Position numbers and translations under genes: made by a program
Origin: Enoplolaimus lenunculus
Lineage: Eukaryota > Nematoda > Enoplea > Enoplida > Thoracostomopsidae
Direction: 5' to 3'
NCBI GenBank assembly: GCA_030248215.1
Contig: JASANG010002592.1
Coordinates: 124,001 to 188,000 of the forward strand
DNA length: 64,000 nt
Shown: positions 25,601 to 36,612 of the stretch, piece after piece
How the letters are laid out: each line of letters starts with the position of its first letter
Numbering within the stretch: position 1 is the first letter of the stretch
The notes under the pieces: model-generated
The model's input: only the letters and a program-made list of their open reading frames with translations
The model's database searches: none
What the model was told of the DNA's origin: nothing

Positions 25601-26851
25601 TTGGTGCCTGACAATTCTGGGGTTTATTGTTTTGAAAAACTAAGTGATCCCACTGAAGGCGAAATTCTCACTAGTTTCACGCCTTTTGCTAACACTAACG
25701 GTCATCCGAAATTTACTGCACCAGCAGCTGGAACCGCGGATGTTGACGAGTTATATCCTAAATCACGTAAACCAACAGTGCTTCGGCTATTGCCTCCACT
25801 GTTGTCTAACGGACAAAACGTGGTCAAAGTTAACTTTTGGACATTTATAACCGAAGTGGTGCCGCAATTTTGTAGCAATCAACCAAACTATTTGGGCGGT
25901 TCGACACCAACAGGGCCTGGCAAGACAAACAAAGGTGGCTTTAGCAATCATTCCGGTCATCCACAAGACTGGGGACACTCGAACGATGCGGAACAACGTC
26001 CTTCTACTCGTTCCATTTTGCTCATTGTAACTTTGTCGTGTATTTTAACATTTTCTGCTTTCGTCGTTGCGTTTTGTCTTCTGTGGCGATTTCGGGCGAT
26101 CGCAAACTTGAAGCAATCATTTGTAGGCATCGCAAACCATGGCACGACAAGTTTGTCGTCTAGTTCTGGAAGTACACCTCGTCGAGCGAAAATGCCGTTA
26201 CCCCCACTGCCACAACTGGATATTTCTTCATCATCGGGCGGCGGGGATCATACTTATTCGTGTGTAGCCAACCAACCCGATTATTATGTCCGGTGTGCAC
26301 GAGACGGACCCGAATCAGAAAGTGCAACTTCACCATTTTTACAATACGATGCATTTGTTGCATACAGCGTTGACGATAGTTGTTATGTTGAACGTCAAAT
26401 TGCCCACTGTTTAGAGCAACAAGTTCCTCACTACGACCTGTGCTTATTGTATCGCGATATAACTTCAACTTCATATACTGATCGGCATGTAATCAACGAT
26501 GAATTAATTGCTGCAATGGAAAAATCTCATCGAATTTTGTTAATTTTAACTGAAAAATTTTTACAATTTGAATGGCGAACTGTTCAAATTCGTACAGCGC
26601 TTCAGTGTGTACTGAAAGATCCACGAAAACGGCGTTTAGTGGTTGTTTTAGTTGGCGAAGTGCCATTGGACGAAATTGATCCAATGCTTGGACATTACAT
26701 AAGGACAAATGTTTGTCTACAGTATTCTGATACGTTGGTATTTTGGGATAAACTACGCGAAGCGATGCCTGATAAAGTGTTGAATTCACCGTTGAACAGG
26801 ACTTCGTCGACAGAACTTTACGGTACTATTGTGCCCAGTGATTTTGTGTAA
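22631..26851 (+). CDS. Toll: Toll receptor (LRR-TIR transmembrane protein, mcc type)
   Basis: Single uninterrupted frame of 1406 residues. An N-terminal hydrophobic stretch (about 27-38) after Met23 is a signal peptide. A CPDQCIC cysteine cap lies near residue 65, followed by about 21 leucine-rich repeats (about 188-700) with LxxLxLxxN cores. Then come an LRR C-terminal cap starting CSC at 705-707, a second cysteine-rich cap (C771 to C801, CICCEYDKCDC), five more repeats (about 837-965), a second C-terminal cap (CDC at 972-974), a transmembrane helix (about 1128-1152) and a TIR domain (about 1236-1385). Box 1 is YDAFVAYS at 1239-1246 and box 3 is FW at 1371-1372. The double cysteine cluster is that of protostome Tolls such as Toll-6/7/8 and nematode tol-1; length fits the long Tolls (about 1200-1500). 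Family role: plasma-membrane receptor for Spaetzle-type ligands or cell-surface partners, signalling through TIR adaptors in immunity and patterning. Met1 and Met23 are both possible starts; Met23 (22697) gives the more normal signal peptide. The BB loop is atypical (see findings). Intact, no frameshift. Confidence 0.97.
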   Translation: MNSRSALFNVHSRRSISPHYYTMTKVAGLLAIICLASATSTARQARFVTSNEEIHLNSTNSQKLSCPDQCICSPTQRNQLKITCSWTRIDGANAFSKFPQDQTYSLTIRCLNPGLPSELTPGCFSTLGSLRDLSLENCRARGSRLHKDQLIGLPQLKTFSYSMEPLDVLKPPVPLRLEPGFLNGLSRLEKLNLPGNAITTLPARELCKLTELKWLNLSGNGLPNFRALGLGPCALQLVMLDLDRNKIDRLEVGGMKALGNLHVLHLEQNQISSISEGSFKGLVNLRRLSLRNNKLNAFEELISTQLKQLRWLDISQNRLQHFPATIARSKSLGHLNLSRNYISTLDNSVEYTLSSLQTLDMSRNRITSVRSEQFKNFTSLSQLNLSNNQITSLERYAIRDLEQLHRIDLSSNRLSDLYRDSFFRLKSVHALNLAHNNISSISDDFFSGMPRISRLDLSRNQLSTIPTALTVLYFLESIDLSYNRVAQPYNFLFDRLPNLVNISLAHNRLTAIDRNFLENIPSLQHLDLSWNRIETMNANCFFKTHKLATLRLESNRLRSLKGFLSNLPTFIGLNVSHNQLTTLDLSMVPVTMRSLDAKNNSIARLSNFLNWNVTVERLDLAYNLISSIDSSVLPQSLQFANFSFNRISHLALNIFSNLPKLKTFDLRHNRLGELNQSSVELSSIQHGTTAFVRPMLYLANNLFQCSCKIEWLQRLAIAATSEPSLASNQHMLPNIPDIRQLECMPASQIHYSLASQAPMPLVNVPSTNFLCEYDSICSADCICCEYDKCDCKSECPPGCSCFHDATFDENVVKCTSNPLIGSADSTIYSLRSIPMYATEIYLDGVNIPSLDRLTFLGRFRLKSLHLNNSGIETIAQNAFTGLSSLRVVDLSNNRLKRLSGAEFRNVPKLTSLDLSHNQLEHISSRAFDSFLDSLQVVRLNDNKLSDLPKALDTLRQRGSLISVTLADNPWSCDCDPNKYLLTSWLPKHTTLVPDNSGVYCFEKLSDPTEGEILTSFTPFANTNGHPKFTAPAAGTADVDELYPKSRKPTVLRLLPPLLSNGQNVVKVNFWTFITEVVPQFCSNQPNYLGGSTPTGPGKTNKGGFSNHSGHPQDWGHSNDAEQRPSTRSILLIVTLSCILTFSAFVVAFCLLWRFRAIANLKQSFVGIANHGTTSLSSSSGSTPRRAKMPLPPLPQLDISSSSGGGDHTYSCVANQPDYYVRCARDGPESESATSPFLQYDAFVAYSVDDSCYVERQIAHCLEQQVPHYDLCLLYRDITSTSYTDRHVINDELIAAMEKSHRILLILTEKFLQFEWRTVQIRTALQCVLKDPRKRRLVVVLVGEVPLDEIDPMLGHYIRTNVCLQYSDTLVFWDKLREAMPDKVLNSPLNRTSSTELYGTIVPSDFV
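22697..22699 (+). other. Alternative start codon of the Toll gene (Met23)
   Basis: The ATG at 22697 has the context CACCATGA and is followed directly by a compact signal peptide (MTKVAGLLAIICLASATS). Starting at 22631 instead puts 22 mostly polar, basic residues before the hydrophobic core. Signal peptides usually have short n-regions, so Met23 is the likelier functional start. This is inference from context only. Confidence 0.6.
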
Positions 26852-27020
26852 ATGAACTTGGACGAAAAAACAATATCTAAAATTACTTCTGCACGATTTT
26901 TAGCGTCAATCTCAAGGCATGTTTCTTCAATCCATCAGCGTTGTCTTCCAAACAACAAACTGCTATATCTTTGCATCATCAGAGGTAGATCTTGGAATTT
27001 AATAAATGTAGCTATGTTAT
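26852..27020 (+). promoter_or_regulatory. Toll 3' UTR with AATAAA poly(A) signal
   Basis: A canonical AATAAA occurs at 27001-27006, about 150 bases after the Toll stop codon, with no open frame between. It is the first such hexamer after the stop and the best candidate for the 3' end of the Toll transcript. The actual cleavage site cannot be read from sequence. Confidence 0.55.
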
Positions 27021-27419
27021 TTTAAGCAAAAACCGTATAGCCAAAACAGGATTACGTAATAATTTTTAGTCATACAGGTTTTGCATACAATGCTGACTTA
27101 TAAGATTCCGGCTTGGGCAAGCGTTTTGAGCCCTCTGAGCCCTCGCTGGATCCGCCAATGATGATGTCGATCTGCCACCAGCAGAAATATCGCAAAAGTT
27201 TTTTATACGAATTCGAGTTCGAAGCCAATGACTTTATTAAAGCTCGTACAGTGTATGATATATGCAGCATACAAATGTTCAAGCGTGCTTTAGTACATAT
27301 TGTGTATGTTGCGTTTACATTTTTGTACATTCATTTAATTAAAAGCTCAAGTCACACAACTGTAGTGCTGATAAAAACTCTACAGCGTTTCTTAATTGTT
27401 GAGAAATAGCATGAGTTTC

Positions 27420-27692
27420 AAGCCCTATTCACACGTGCAAGTTACTGCTGCGAAAATTTGCAGCTGAAAATTGCACTCAGAACTTGCATTTTTTCATCAG
27501 CCAATAAGAAAGCGACTACAATAAATTCAGTTAACACCAATGGTTATTCACACATGTGAAGTAAATTTCTAGCTATGGTTTTAATAAATTATTTGCAGCT
27601 TAAAGTTTTTCGAATGGGATTTTGGACAAAACTTGCAACTGAAAGTTGCAGCTACAATTTCTCACAGTAAAGACGCACGTGTGAAATGGCTT
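27420..27692. mobile_element. MITE family L (TTCACACGTGC ends)
   Basis: Left AAGCCCTATTCACACGTGC, right (reversed) AAGCCATTTCACACGTGCG. The interior has many GCAGCT and TTGCAACT units. Lies about 400 bases after the Toll poly(A) signal. A partial relative is at 57925-58075. Confidence 0.82.
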
Positions 27693-28311
27693 CACTGCCT
27701 TTTTAGCATTTAGTTAAAGTGATATCCTTTAAGGAACTTGTACACTTCCCACCACAAGGTAAAAGCTTAAGCTAAGCATTTCGGAAATTCACAATTTTCG
27801 AAGAACTGGGTTGGGAAGTCAAACGCCTCTGGAATCTGACAAGTGCCAAGTCTTAATTTGTGCATGGTCAATATACGACATCTTGATTGTTTAATACAAA
27901 GAGAGTTATCGGAATAATATACAATTGAAAACGGTGTTCAGCTAGAATTTGTCTATTTAATGCTGAGGACAATTTTACAATTGCGGAAATATGTTTCTGT
28001 GATAGTGGTTCTGTTTGTATATATACTTGCGCATACCTGATTTGATACTGGTTTGATATTATGATAATTTATAATCTAATACATAACGCCAGTCCGGTCG
28101 AAAAAGGCTCTTATACACCTTCTCTGCTCATTTAAGGCAAATGATTAGGCGTAGGCTTAAACAAAAGGTTAATCGAAGCCTTGTTCATAGGTAAAATTCA
28201 AGTGCTAATTAGCGGTGTTCGGTTCATATTTAAAAGTATATACTGTTGTGCGTGTTAGAATATGTACTGATATTTCTCAATGTAATTAAAATAGTTTCAG
28301 TATCAAGTCCA

Positions 28312-28459
28312 TAGCCAGTGCTCTGTGGGGGGTGGCTCAGCCCCCTTCTGGAAGATTTTGCCTTCAATTGAAAATTTTCCACTTTGCCGTCGAAACCCTT
28401 GCATGCTACTCTTGAAAATTTTTTAGCCCCCTTAGCGAAATGAGTTGGCTACTGGCTGT
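28312..28459. mobile_element. GGGGG/CCCCC repeat family N
   Basis: AGCCAGTGCTCTGTGGGGGG, GGCTCAGCCCCCTTCTGG, CTTGAAAATTTTTTAGCCCCC and TTGGCTACTGGCTGTTC. Diverged relatives with the AAAA-CTTTTTAGCCCC block lie at 43325-43392 and 50380-50455, and a reversed one at 52555-52665. Confidence 0.65.
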
Positions 28460-29436
28460 TCTGTAAATAACGCTGATTGAAATCTTTTAAAAACATTTTT
28501 TCTCCTAAATTTTGCGTTGCTAGGTATGCTACAAGTAAGAAGCTATATTAGGTGCCTACCACTTATTGCACATTTTCTGTATATTATAGTATCGATATTG
28601 AAGTGTGTTGTATGATGATGATAGTCATTAGTCAGTTTCTTTAAAATTAAATAATCAAATGTTAATTTCATTTTTCCGCCACAGTCAGGGCCGAGGCAGC
28701 CACCCCCATACCCCCATTTTGCGGGACCCCACCCCTAAACGGCCCCACCCTAACCGGTTGAAACAAAAACCGCCGAAGTTTTAACAAGCGCCTTGCTTCT
28801 CATTCGCTTCGTTCGCGAGTTTCGGTGCCCCAACCCTGGAGTTTGGTGCGGGGCCTCTACCCCTGTCAGCTCCTGAACTGGCCACAGTCTGTCATTTTCT
28901 AACTCTATAAGTGCCTGGTCAATATCACAGATTGATAACACGGCTTTGTACAGCTTTTTAACCACATTCATGTTTACGTTTAGGTTTCACTAAACAATGC
29001 TGAAACGTTCGTATAAACCTTTTCCTAAAATGAGACTTAGACATATAAGCATGCCCGCGACTTTGCGATTCAAGGGCCCCTAACTAGAGTGCTTCCACTC
29101 AATGTTTGACATTTTGCACGTCGCCATCCGGTATGACACCAAACGATATCTAAAAACAACCCATAGTTTATTTTTTCATACCGAAACAGTGATAATCCGC
29201 AACGAGGAAGACACCATGAGCACGCAAAGCTTTAAAATTTCCTTTTCTTCAGCATGAAGCACGGAAATTTTTTTGATATTTCGTCATTCAAATGGCTAAA
29301 ACAATATGCATTTTAGGTCTACTATTAAAAATACAAGTCCGTTTCAATGAGTAAGCTACTGGCACTGGTGTCACAACCCTGACTTCGTGGTGCCGCGAAA
29401 CTGTCAAGATTGATATTCAGAGATATTTCTAACTTG

Positions 29437-29770
29437 CAGGGTGCAACCGGAGATGAAATATACTAAAGCCGGAGTTAACCGAAACTTGCCGGGGCCTGAG
29501 CAGGCGCCGCAGGTGAAGCCGGAGGTTAGGCGAACTTAGGTAGTAAAAATGATGGTTATTTGGTTCATTTTAGCCAATAGCTGCAATATGTTGTTAAGTT
29601 GTTTGGTTTTACGCTAATTTTGTTCGAAATTCCGGAGATTCTTTCCTGAAAATTGTGACAAAATTAAAACGAAACACACTAAACAGATAAATTTTGCAAA
29701 ATTATGCAAAACTTTACTACCGAATTTGCCAGAGTTTCTCTCAAAAATAAGCCGGAGCCTTCGTACCTTG
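29437..29770. mobile_element. MITE family G (CAGGGT...CCGGAG ends)
   Basis: Begins CAGGGTGCAACCGGAG and closes with CCGGAGCCTTCGTACCTTG. The interior TTTTAGCCAATAGCTGC and ATATGTTGTTAAGTTG is nearly identical to the copy at 55102-55439. About 335 bases, no open frame. Confidence 0.88.
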
Positions 29771-30665
29771 TATTCTTGTAAGTTGAAAATGGCAAAGGAA
29801 CAAAATCCTTTCTTTCAAAAACGAACCCTCTCGAACAGAGCGCTTTCTGCGGCACTGCTTAATGCGGGGTGAAGTGTACAAGATCCGGTATACTTTCTGA
29901 AATTCCCAGACGCAACTTGGCATGTCATCGTTTCAAGTTTCAATAAGAAAATATTGTAATGATTTTGAACGGCATAGCTGTCACTTGTAATAAAACATTT
30001 CACTTAAAGTTGCGTTGGGACAAATTTTCTATTATTGACAAACGGTTCAGTTTAGTCAAGAATTCTAAACATAATTTTACAAACTTTTTTCCCATTCCAT
30101 ATTCGTTTATAAATTAAAACATACATTTCAACCACACACTTCATTTAACACTGAAACTAAACGCAAGGTTGACATGAGAAAATTGTCGATATAGTTGTCA
30201 GTGGATTACGTTAACACAGTTTATTGACGCTCCATTCATTAAGTTTGTCATTTCCCATAGTGTACTTGAATTGTAACTAAATTGAAATGTTTGATACTGT
30301 CAGACCGCCTAGGTAAAGAGAAAATTTAGAATAATAAAACTATGACTATAAACCTTCTGCTGTCATTTAATAAAGTTCATAGCCTTGGCTAATGTTTTAC
30401 TGCGAGGGTCGTTGCGCTTCACGGGACAGCAATAGGCCTGGAATGCAACGGTAAGCACTCGTGTACTAATATATTTTTGTTGGTACGGCGGGACAGCTTC
30501 GAGCCTATATTTTCGCTCGGTTGGCTAAGAAAGCTTCCGGCCTATGTTTTCGTTTAGCTTTAGCGTAAGACAGAAGTTTGAATCAAAGTTTCTAAACGTG
30601 AGATGTCAATTAAACTTTCCTTCTATGATATCATCTACTTAACTACTAATAGTTATAGCGGTCGT

Positions 30666-30843
30666 GGCCAATGTTACTTTTAGGGGCGTAACAGTAGATT
30701 GAGCGTATTCCTAAGCCTAAGCCTAAGCGTCGCAAAAATGTCTTTCTAGCCTAGGCCTAAGCAAAAAATATAATCTAGAATCAACACCTACTCTTTTATA
30801 GAATTACCAGAAACCTGGACGCCCTTTAAAGTAAACATGGGCC
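30666..30843. mobile_element. MITE family B (TTAGGC-filled, AAGTAACAT ends)
   Basis: Inverted ends GGCCAATGTTACTTTTAGGG and GGCCCATGTTTACTTTAAAG. Interior has CCTAAGCCTAAGCCTAAGCG and CTAGGCCTAAGC. Shares its interior and the GGGGCGTAACAGTAGATT segment with family A but has different outer ends. Confidence 0.85.
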
Positions 30844-31671
30844 GCCGTCGTTAACTTTAAAATACTCACTTCGATCGGTTGAGCACATTGAAGCATTATT
30901 TCTTGCCAGACATGTTTACACAATTATTCTGTTGAAAACAAGTCCTTTGCGTTACAAAGGGTCCATAAACTTTATTTTCCACTAACCTCACAAAGCATGA
31001 AATATTCTAGTTGTTGTTTAGTGTTTAGCAAATATCTAAAGTGATTTCTACATTTACCACGACAATGCTTTAAACCATGCAGAACGCCGAATTTTAGTTT
31101 TTTACCTTTTGCTAACACGAAATCATAATCTCACTAACATTTAATTAGAACAGCGGTTAAATTACGTATCGTTCGAGTTTCAGCTTCATTAATCTACAAC
31201 ATAAATTAAGTCAATACAGTTCAAAATATTTACGTTTTCGTGTACTTATATACTACCGTGTAATTAGCTAGTTTTCTGGATCACTTAGCTTCAAAGACTT
31301 AAAGTTTCCCATAGAGTCAATTTAGCTTAAGACAAAAATCTTTGAAATAACCGGCTATTCATCCAATGCGCGTTTCCTTTAGATCACTAGCATAAGGTAA
31401 CCGCCTATGCACGGAATGTTATTTGCTCTATGACCATGACCGGCGTAAACCTTTAAAAGAACTAATTAAAGGATTATTATGGCGATTGAAAACAATGGTT
31501 GGTGAACTAAATTTCCGCCTTTTGGATGTGACTTTAAAACATTCATTCAAATTATACTTGTAATGGGTCGAAAATCACAAATCCAAGTTTGATTCATGCA
31601 TGTGAATGGCTTCGGGTGGTGCGATACTTTTGGCAATTTTAATCCTACTCGTCGTCATGCGGTGCCGCCTG

Positions 31672-31844
31672 CAGTGGAGAATCCAGAAATTTCTGACGCA
31701 GAGGCGGGATGGAAAAAAGTTATTAGTATGCAATAAACGTATGTGGCATTTTTGTGAGAGGAAAAATGATAAAGCACGGACATTACCGATTCATCGCAAA
31801 AACTTTTCTGACGGGGGATGTACGCGACCTCTACCCAGCCACTG
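31672..31844. mobile_element. MITE family M (CAGTGG...CCACTG)
   Basis: Left CAGTGGAGAATCCAGAAATT, right CGACCTCTACCCAGCCACTG: six-base perfect inverted tips with looser pairing inward, a common hAT-MITE form. End pieces of the same kind: CCTGGATCCGCCACTG at 8589-8604 and CCAGTGGTGGAACCAGG at 11861-11877. Confidence 0.7.
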
Positions 31845-32513
31845 AATCCTCTCCTGACGATGCGGCATACGCGAATTGCTGAACGGTTTCGCCGACAAGT
31901 GCAGCGCCAACCTCAGTGAAATATACGCGACCGGGAAAATTCTGAGACACAAGCTGAGTTCAAGAAATTTTACGCCAGCCAGAGAGAAACAAACATAGGT
32001 AACAAAAATGATAAATTTGCAAAAATATAACAATAATTTGCAATGTTGTCAAAAATTGCTTTTAATCTGTTCGGATACGCTGCGTTAGTTGAAAATTTTT
32101 GGAGCTGAAGATATCTGTATATTAAAGCTAGAACGCCCCACATACGTATTTTGGGCAGCGTTCCAACAGATTTTGTTTACGTTACGTATGCAAATTAAGG
32201 GTATGCATTGAGAATACCTATTGTTTCGAATGTACTCATATATCTGAAAAGCACTACAGCTTTCAAAAAGGAGTTTGTTTACTTCGTTCACTTAAATACG
32301 AGGAGCCCAGACAACAAATTAGTCTTGGGCCGGAAAAGCCGTAGACCAGTTACACATGTGTGCAACTACGTGTACTGGTGCTGTTTTATAGTTGGGAAAA
32401 CTACATGTATAAAATAGGTATTTTGATTTACTGTTAATTACGTTAAATGACTACGTTTCGTCGTTCACAAACAAAGCATCTAAGTTCTGATTGCTTTGTT
32501 GGCCGGCACTAAA

Positions 32514-32666
32514 GGATCAGGGGCGGAACATTTTTCAACGGGATTGTAATAGAGCAAACGAATACTTTACACTTTTTGTTTGACCTTTGGCTTGGGTTTA
32601 AGCTCATTGTTACGCTTAGGCTTAGGACAACGCTTATACTACTTTTAAGGCCCTGTTCTATACATT
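32514..32666. mobile_element. MITE family A copy
   Basis: Starts GGATCAGGGGCGGAACATTT, carries CGCTTAGGCTTAGG inside and ends GGCCCTGTTCTATACATTT. About 150 bases; the TTAGGC interior is shorter than in the other copies. Confidence 0.8.
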
Positions 32667-35475
32667 TCTCGTTTTGTTGACGGAGATATGTCGCTAAAAC
32701 CTTAACATTTGACTTCAAATATTTTACCGCAAGTATGTATTTACAGAAAATGTCTTTGTTTTAGGTATTTCTATTTAGCAAAATAATGAATATCTTCAGT
32801 CGTACACCAGCATTATACTTTATATTTATCGTGTATTCCTGCTCAATGATTGTGCAGCAGTTTGACCCGTTTGTTTTAATTTTGATATTTAATTGAAGGC
32901 GTCAATTTGATACGGAAGCAACTTGAGTTGAGTTGAACTGTTTCTCGTTTGAACGCTCTTTGTATTCAATAAATTAACTCAACCATGACTTGTCAAGCTG
33001 ACATCTTTAAGGCAACAACGTCTATCAGTATTGACTTGATATTGATATGTTTAGTTCTAGATCACGCTTTGAATTTCAATTTATACTTGAACTAGGACGT
33101 GCTCCGCAGGTAAATAGGGATAAACATGCAAAATAATTGATAAACTCAGACAAGGGACGACATCGGGGACAGGCACGCGTACGTATACCCTCAAGCAAAA
33201 ACGCAAGTCTGATTTAACCACCAAGGCATGATAGGATATATAGCAGCAAAACGTGTTCTAGTGTAAAGATTGCAGCTTCGTTTACGTCATTTTTTATATT
33301 TTTTGCCATTTTTTGTTTGTAACTACAATTATATACTGGATATTGCTAAATCCGCATAGCTGTTTCAACTCCGGTATGCTTTAAGGGTTCGCATGCCATT
33401 CAACATGGTATTTTATTTCCGAATTTGCTCTCCTCGTTGCTATATTTGTCAATTTTGGTTGACTTATTAAATTCAAAGTGAAAAGTTGGAAGTTTGCTCG
33501 TTACATTTCGTTAACTTGGCGACTCGTATAACAATCTAATCAGGTATGTAACACTCGTAATACCGTTTATATACTGGCACCTGTCGACCGTCGCATTCAT
33601 ACTTTACCAATTAAAAATTATGCAATAAAACGCGATGATGTGCAATAAAAACACAAATAAAACTTATAAAACACTGAAAAGTCTTTATCGCTGATGCATA
33701 AGTAATATTTTAATGACAGTAATTTAGACCCAGGTCAATCATTCTAATAAATATTGTCTATACGAGCGGAACCTAATTTAAATATGCTTCGAGTCGGTAG
33801 CAGTTTTAACCGGTTTAAGTAGGGCAGGTGCTTTGAGTTATTGAAACCACCGCTTGCATATGCACACGGCGCGCGGGACCTTACAGTGATTTTAAACTCA
33901 GATTTGAATTGTTTTCAAATAGAACAGTGCGACTTGTTCAGTCGAAATAATATTTAATTATGCGTCGTTGAGTTCAAATCTGTATTTTGGTTTTCAGTGA
34001 TTTAAGATAGAATGCAAACTGCTATTGTGTGTTTAAAATGAAATATACAAACAAAATGCAATCAGGGTGCAATCGGACGTGACAAAAAACGAAGCCGACG
34101 CCGGAGATCAACGAGTTTTCAATTCAATTCAATTGACGGACGGACGCATATTCCGCAACAAAAATAATGTTGAAAATGTGACCGTAGACAACGATACGCA
34201 ATATGTCACCAAAAGTTGTTTTAAGCGTCCTCTTTGACAAAGCTCGGCTCAATGACTTAACGATTGCCGGAAAGTAAACAAACAAACTCGCTGAATGAAA
34301 AACAAGCCGAGTAAATTTAGTCATATTTCTCATGTATTTTGGCTTTCAACTCGAGAAATGAAAGCTTATACTAATTCCACACAATGTAATTAGATATTCC
34401 TTGCAAAAGCATCAACAGTAAATTACCTGTTAGGGGCAATTGACAAAAACCTAGTGATTAGAAGGTGTGTTGGTTATACCAATACCGTTCCCGCAATGAA
34501 ATTTCGGCTTGGTTCATAACACACCTTGACCTTTTGATCACTTGAAATTTCCAGGGGGGACCTTAAATTCATGTTTTAGGGAGGTTCTTTAATTGATCCG
34601 GCACGCTTCCGGTCGTATACAAAGGAAGAAGGTGTTGCACTGATTGTTGATTGTTTCGCCATATTCACAAATTCAGAAAACGTTTCGGCTACACACCTCA
34701 CGGGTCTTTACTACTATTGTCCTACAGATCCTGGGAAGACCAGTTCTGTTAAAATAAAATTTTTACATTGGACAACTTTTGAGCAAACCCTCTTGTAGGA
34801 TATTACAGAAAAGTTCTTACACCGGTTCACTTTTGATAACCGAATATTATAAAAACTATTTAGATTAAGCTTTAGAGCAGTTTTGGAATTTTTTGTTTTG
34901 AGTGATTTTAAATTTTAGAAATTCACTAATTGCTGTGACGCCAATCATATCGAAGATGCGCATTGGATATAGTGTTAGATTTTCTATATTAACGAAATTT
35001 TCAACAACGTCCACTTCACGAAAGCAGGTGCGATCATATTTCCAAATTTTATATAATTTGTACGCAAATTCTTAAAATGGGCGTGGATGCAAGTCACAAA
35101 TTAATTTCAAACTATGATTAAAATTTAATTAAATGTATCTCTAATTAAAGTAAGGTTTTGATGGCTCAAATTTCTTAACAGTGGGTCAAATATTGAACAG
35201 CGATACCGAAAAACGATCCAAAATCCGCGTTTTAAGAGCTATTAGCAGATGTGTTAACTGATACTAAGTACAAAATCTTACTGTAATCTTATTTGCATAC
35301 AAGGGGATAAGCATGCACTCAAGGTTTCAATTTAAATTTCCAATCTCGTTGACATATCCGGGACGTTCTTAATAGAGTCTGTGTACTTTGCGATTACGTT
35401 TTGTGATGAGCAATTGTAACAACATAAAAAATTCTTGGTAAGCTAAAAGGGATTCTTCTGACTCATTTTCATTTC
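32667..35475. other. Non-coding stretch
   Basis: Apart from the family G scrap at 34062 nothing is recognised. AT-rich, no frame above 69 codons. Confidence 0.55.
34062..34112. mobile_element. MITE family G fragment
   Basis: CAGGGTGCAATCGGACG, then GAAGCCGACGCCGGAG and ATCAACGAG. Only the left end is present. A second short end piece, CAGGGTACAACCGCAGG, lies at 36155-36171. Confidence 0.6.
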
Positions 35476-35701
35476 CAGGCCCGTATTCTTATATGTTTGC
35501 TGCACCTATCGCCAGCTGCTGATAGCTCGTCTAGCTTTCTAAGCAGTAGATGGTTATCTTACAAATTCGGCTAGTTTTTCGCATTTGATACGTCCGACTT
35601 CTGTGTCAATTTTGAGATCCGTAATTGCATACATTGAGCAGTTTCAATACCTATCGCTAACTGGTGATAAGCGCTATACGCATTTAAGAATATGGACCCA
35701 G
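35476..35701. mobile_element. MITE family J (CAGGCCCGTATTCTTA ends)
   Basis: Left end CAGGCCCGTATTCTTATATG, right end CATTTAAGAATATGGACCCAG; the two are inverted copies. A diverged relative at about 3515-3722 shares TTTTTCGCAT, ATATCGCTAGTTGATGATAAG and CAATTTTGA in the same order. Confidence 0.82.
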
Positions 35702-36248
35702 ATTTAAAAGATTTACCGCATTAACAACTTTTTGCAGTGAGTTTGCATATTTTGTATGAATTAAAAATCCCATTAATAAGTATATAATTCAAAGATAAGT
35801 AGTTAAACATAATATTACGAAACGTTACGATTGTATGTTTATAGTCTATGGGTTGCGTAACCAAAAAGTATTACTGATTTAAAATATACCCATTAAAATA
35901 TCTAAATTGTGCCCTGTTAAATTTTAGTTGCGATTTAAAGACAAACCATGCTGTTAAAACCAATAAATTTTAAATTTTAGTGCTGCAGGTTACACAACGC
36001 TAACTTTCAGTAAGCAAACGTTCAATAATTTTGAAAATAAGTCAGGTCAAAATGCGCAGATTGTCCCGTCTGTTCTGTTATTTTCTATCCTAGTAGCAAT
36101 TATGCCCATCTGTCCGATATATGCATGCCGTATGCCGAAATGTTAATAGTTGTCAGGGTACAACCGCAGGTAAACGTTCAATTTTTTTAGCAGAGAAGTT
36201 TTTTATGCGCAAACCTTATGAAACACAAACAGCAAACAATCAAAAAAT

Positions 36249-36427
36249 GACTAATGTATAGAACTGGGCCGGAACAGTAGCATAAGCACATTCCTAAGAA
36301 TATAATAATAAAGCCTAAGCCTAAGCGTAAGAATGAGCCTATACCTAAGTCTAAGCGTAAGTATAAGTCTAAGCCTACGCAAAAAAATTGTCTAAAGCAT
36401 AAGCTTACTCTATTACAGTCCCACAGG
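36249..36427. mobile_element. MITE family A copy
   Basis: Left end GACTAATGTATAGAACTGG then CGGAACAGTAG; the interior has AAGCCTAAGCCTAAGCG units; the right part ends TTACAGTCCCACAGG without the distal inverted end, so it is truncated on that side. Confidence 0.8.
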
Positions 36428-36531
36428 TGCATTGAATGTACTTAAAACTCTGACAGCTTTACTTTGAAGCGAAAAGGAATAATCCTGATGACGGCTCAAT
36501 GAAAATGACTTAACGCCTGTACGGAAGTGTT

Positions 36532-36612
36532 GGCCAATGCTACTTTTAGGACCGAACAGTAGATTAAACGTATTCCTAAGCCTAAGCCTAAGCGTTGCAA
36601 AAGCGTATTCCT
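36532..36612. mobile_element. MITE family B, truncated copy
   Basis: Starts GGCCAATGCTACTTTTAGG, then AACAGTAGATTAAACG and CCTAAGCCTAAGCCTAAGCG; the second end is missing. Confidence 0.75.

Noticed and set aside
26160-26789. Antisense frames opposite the Toll TIR region
   Set aside because: Shadows of the Toll reading frame; no independent evidence.
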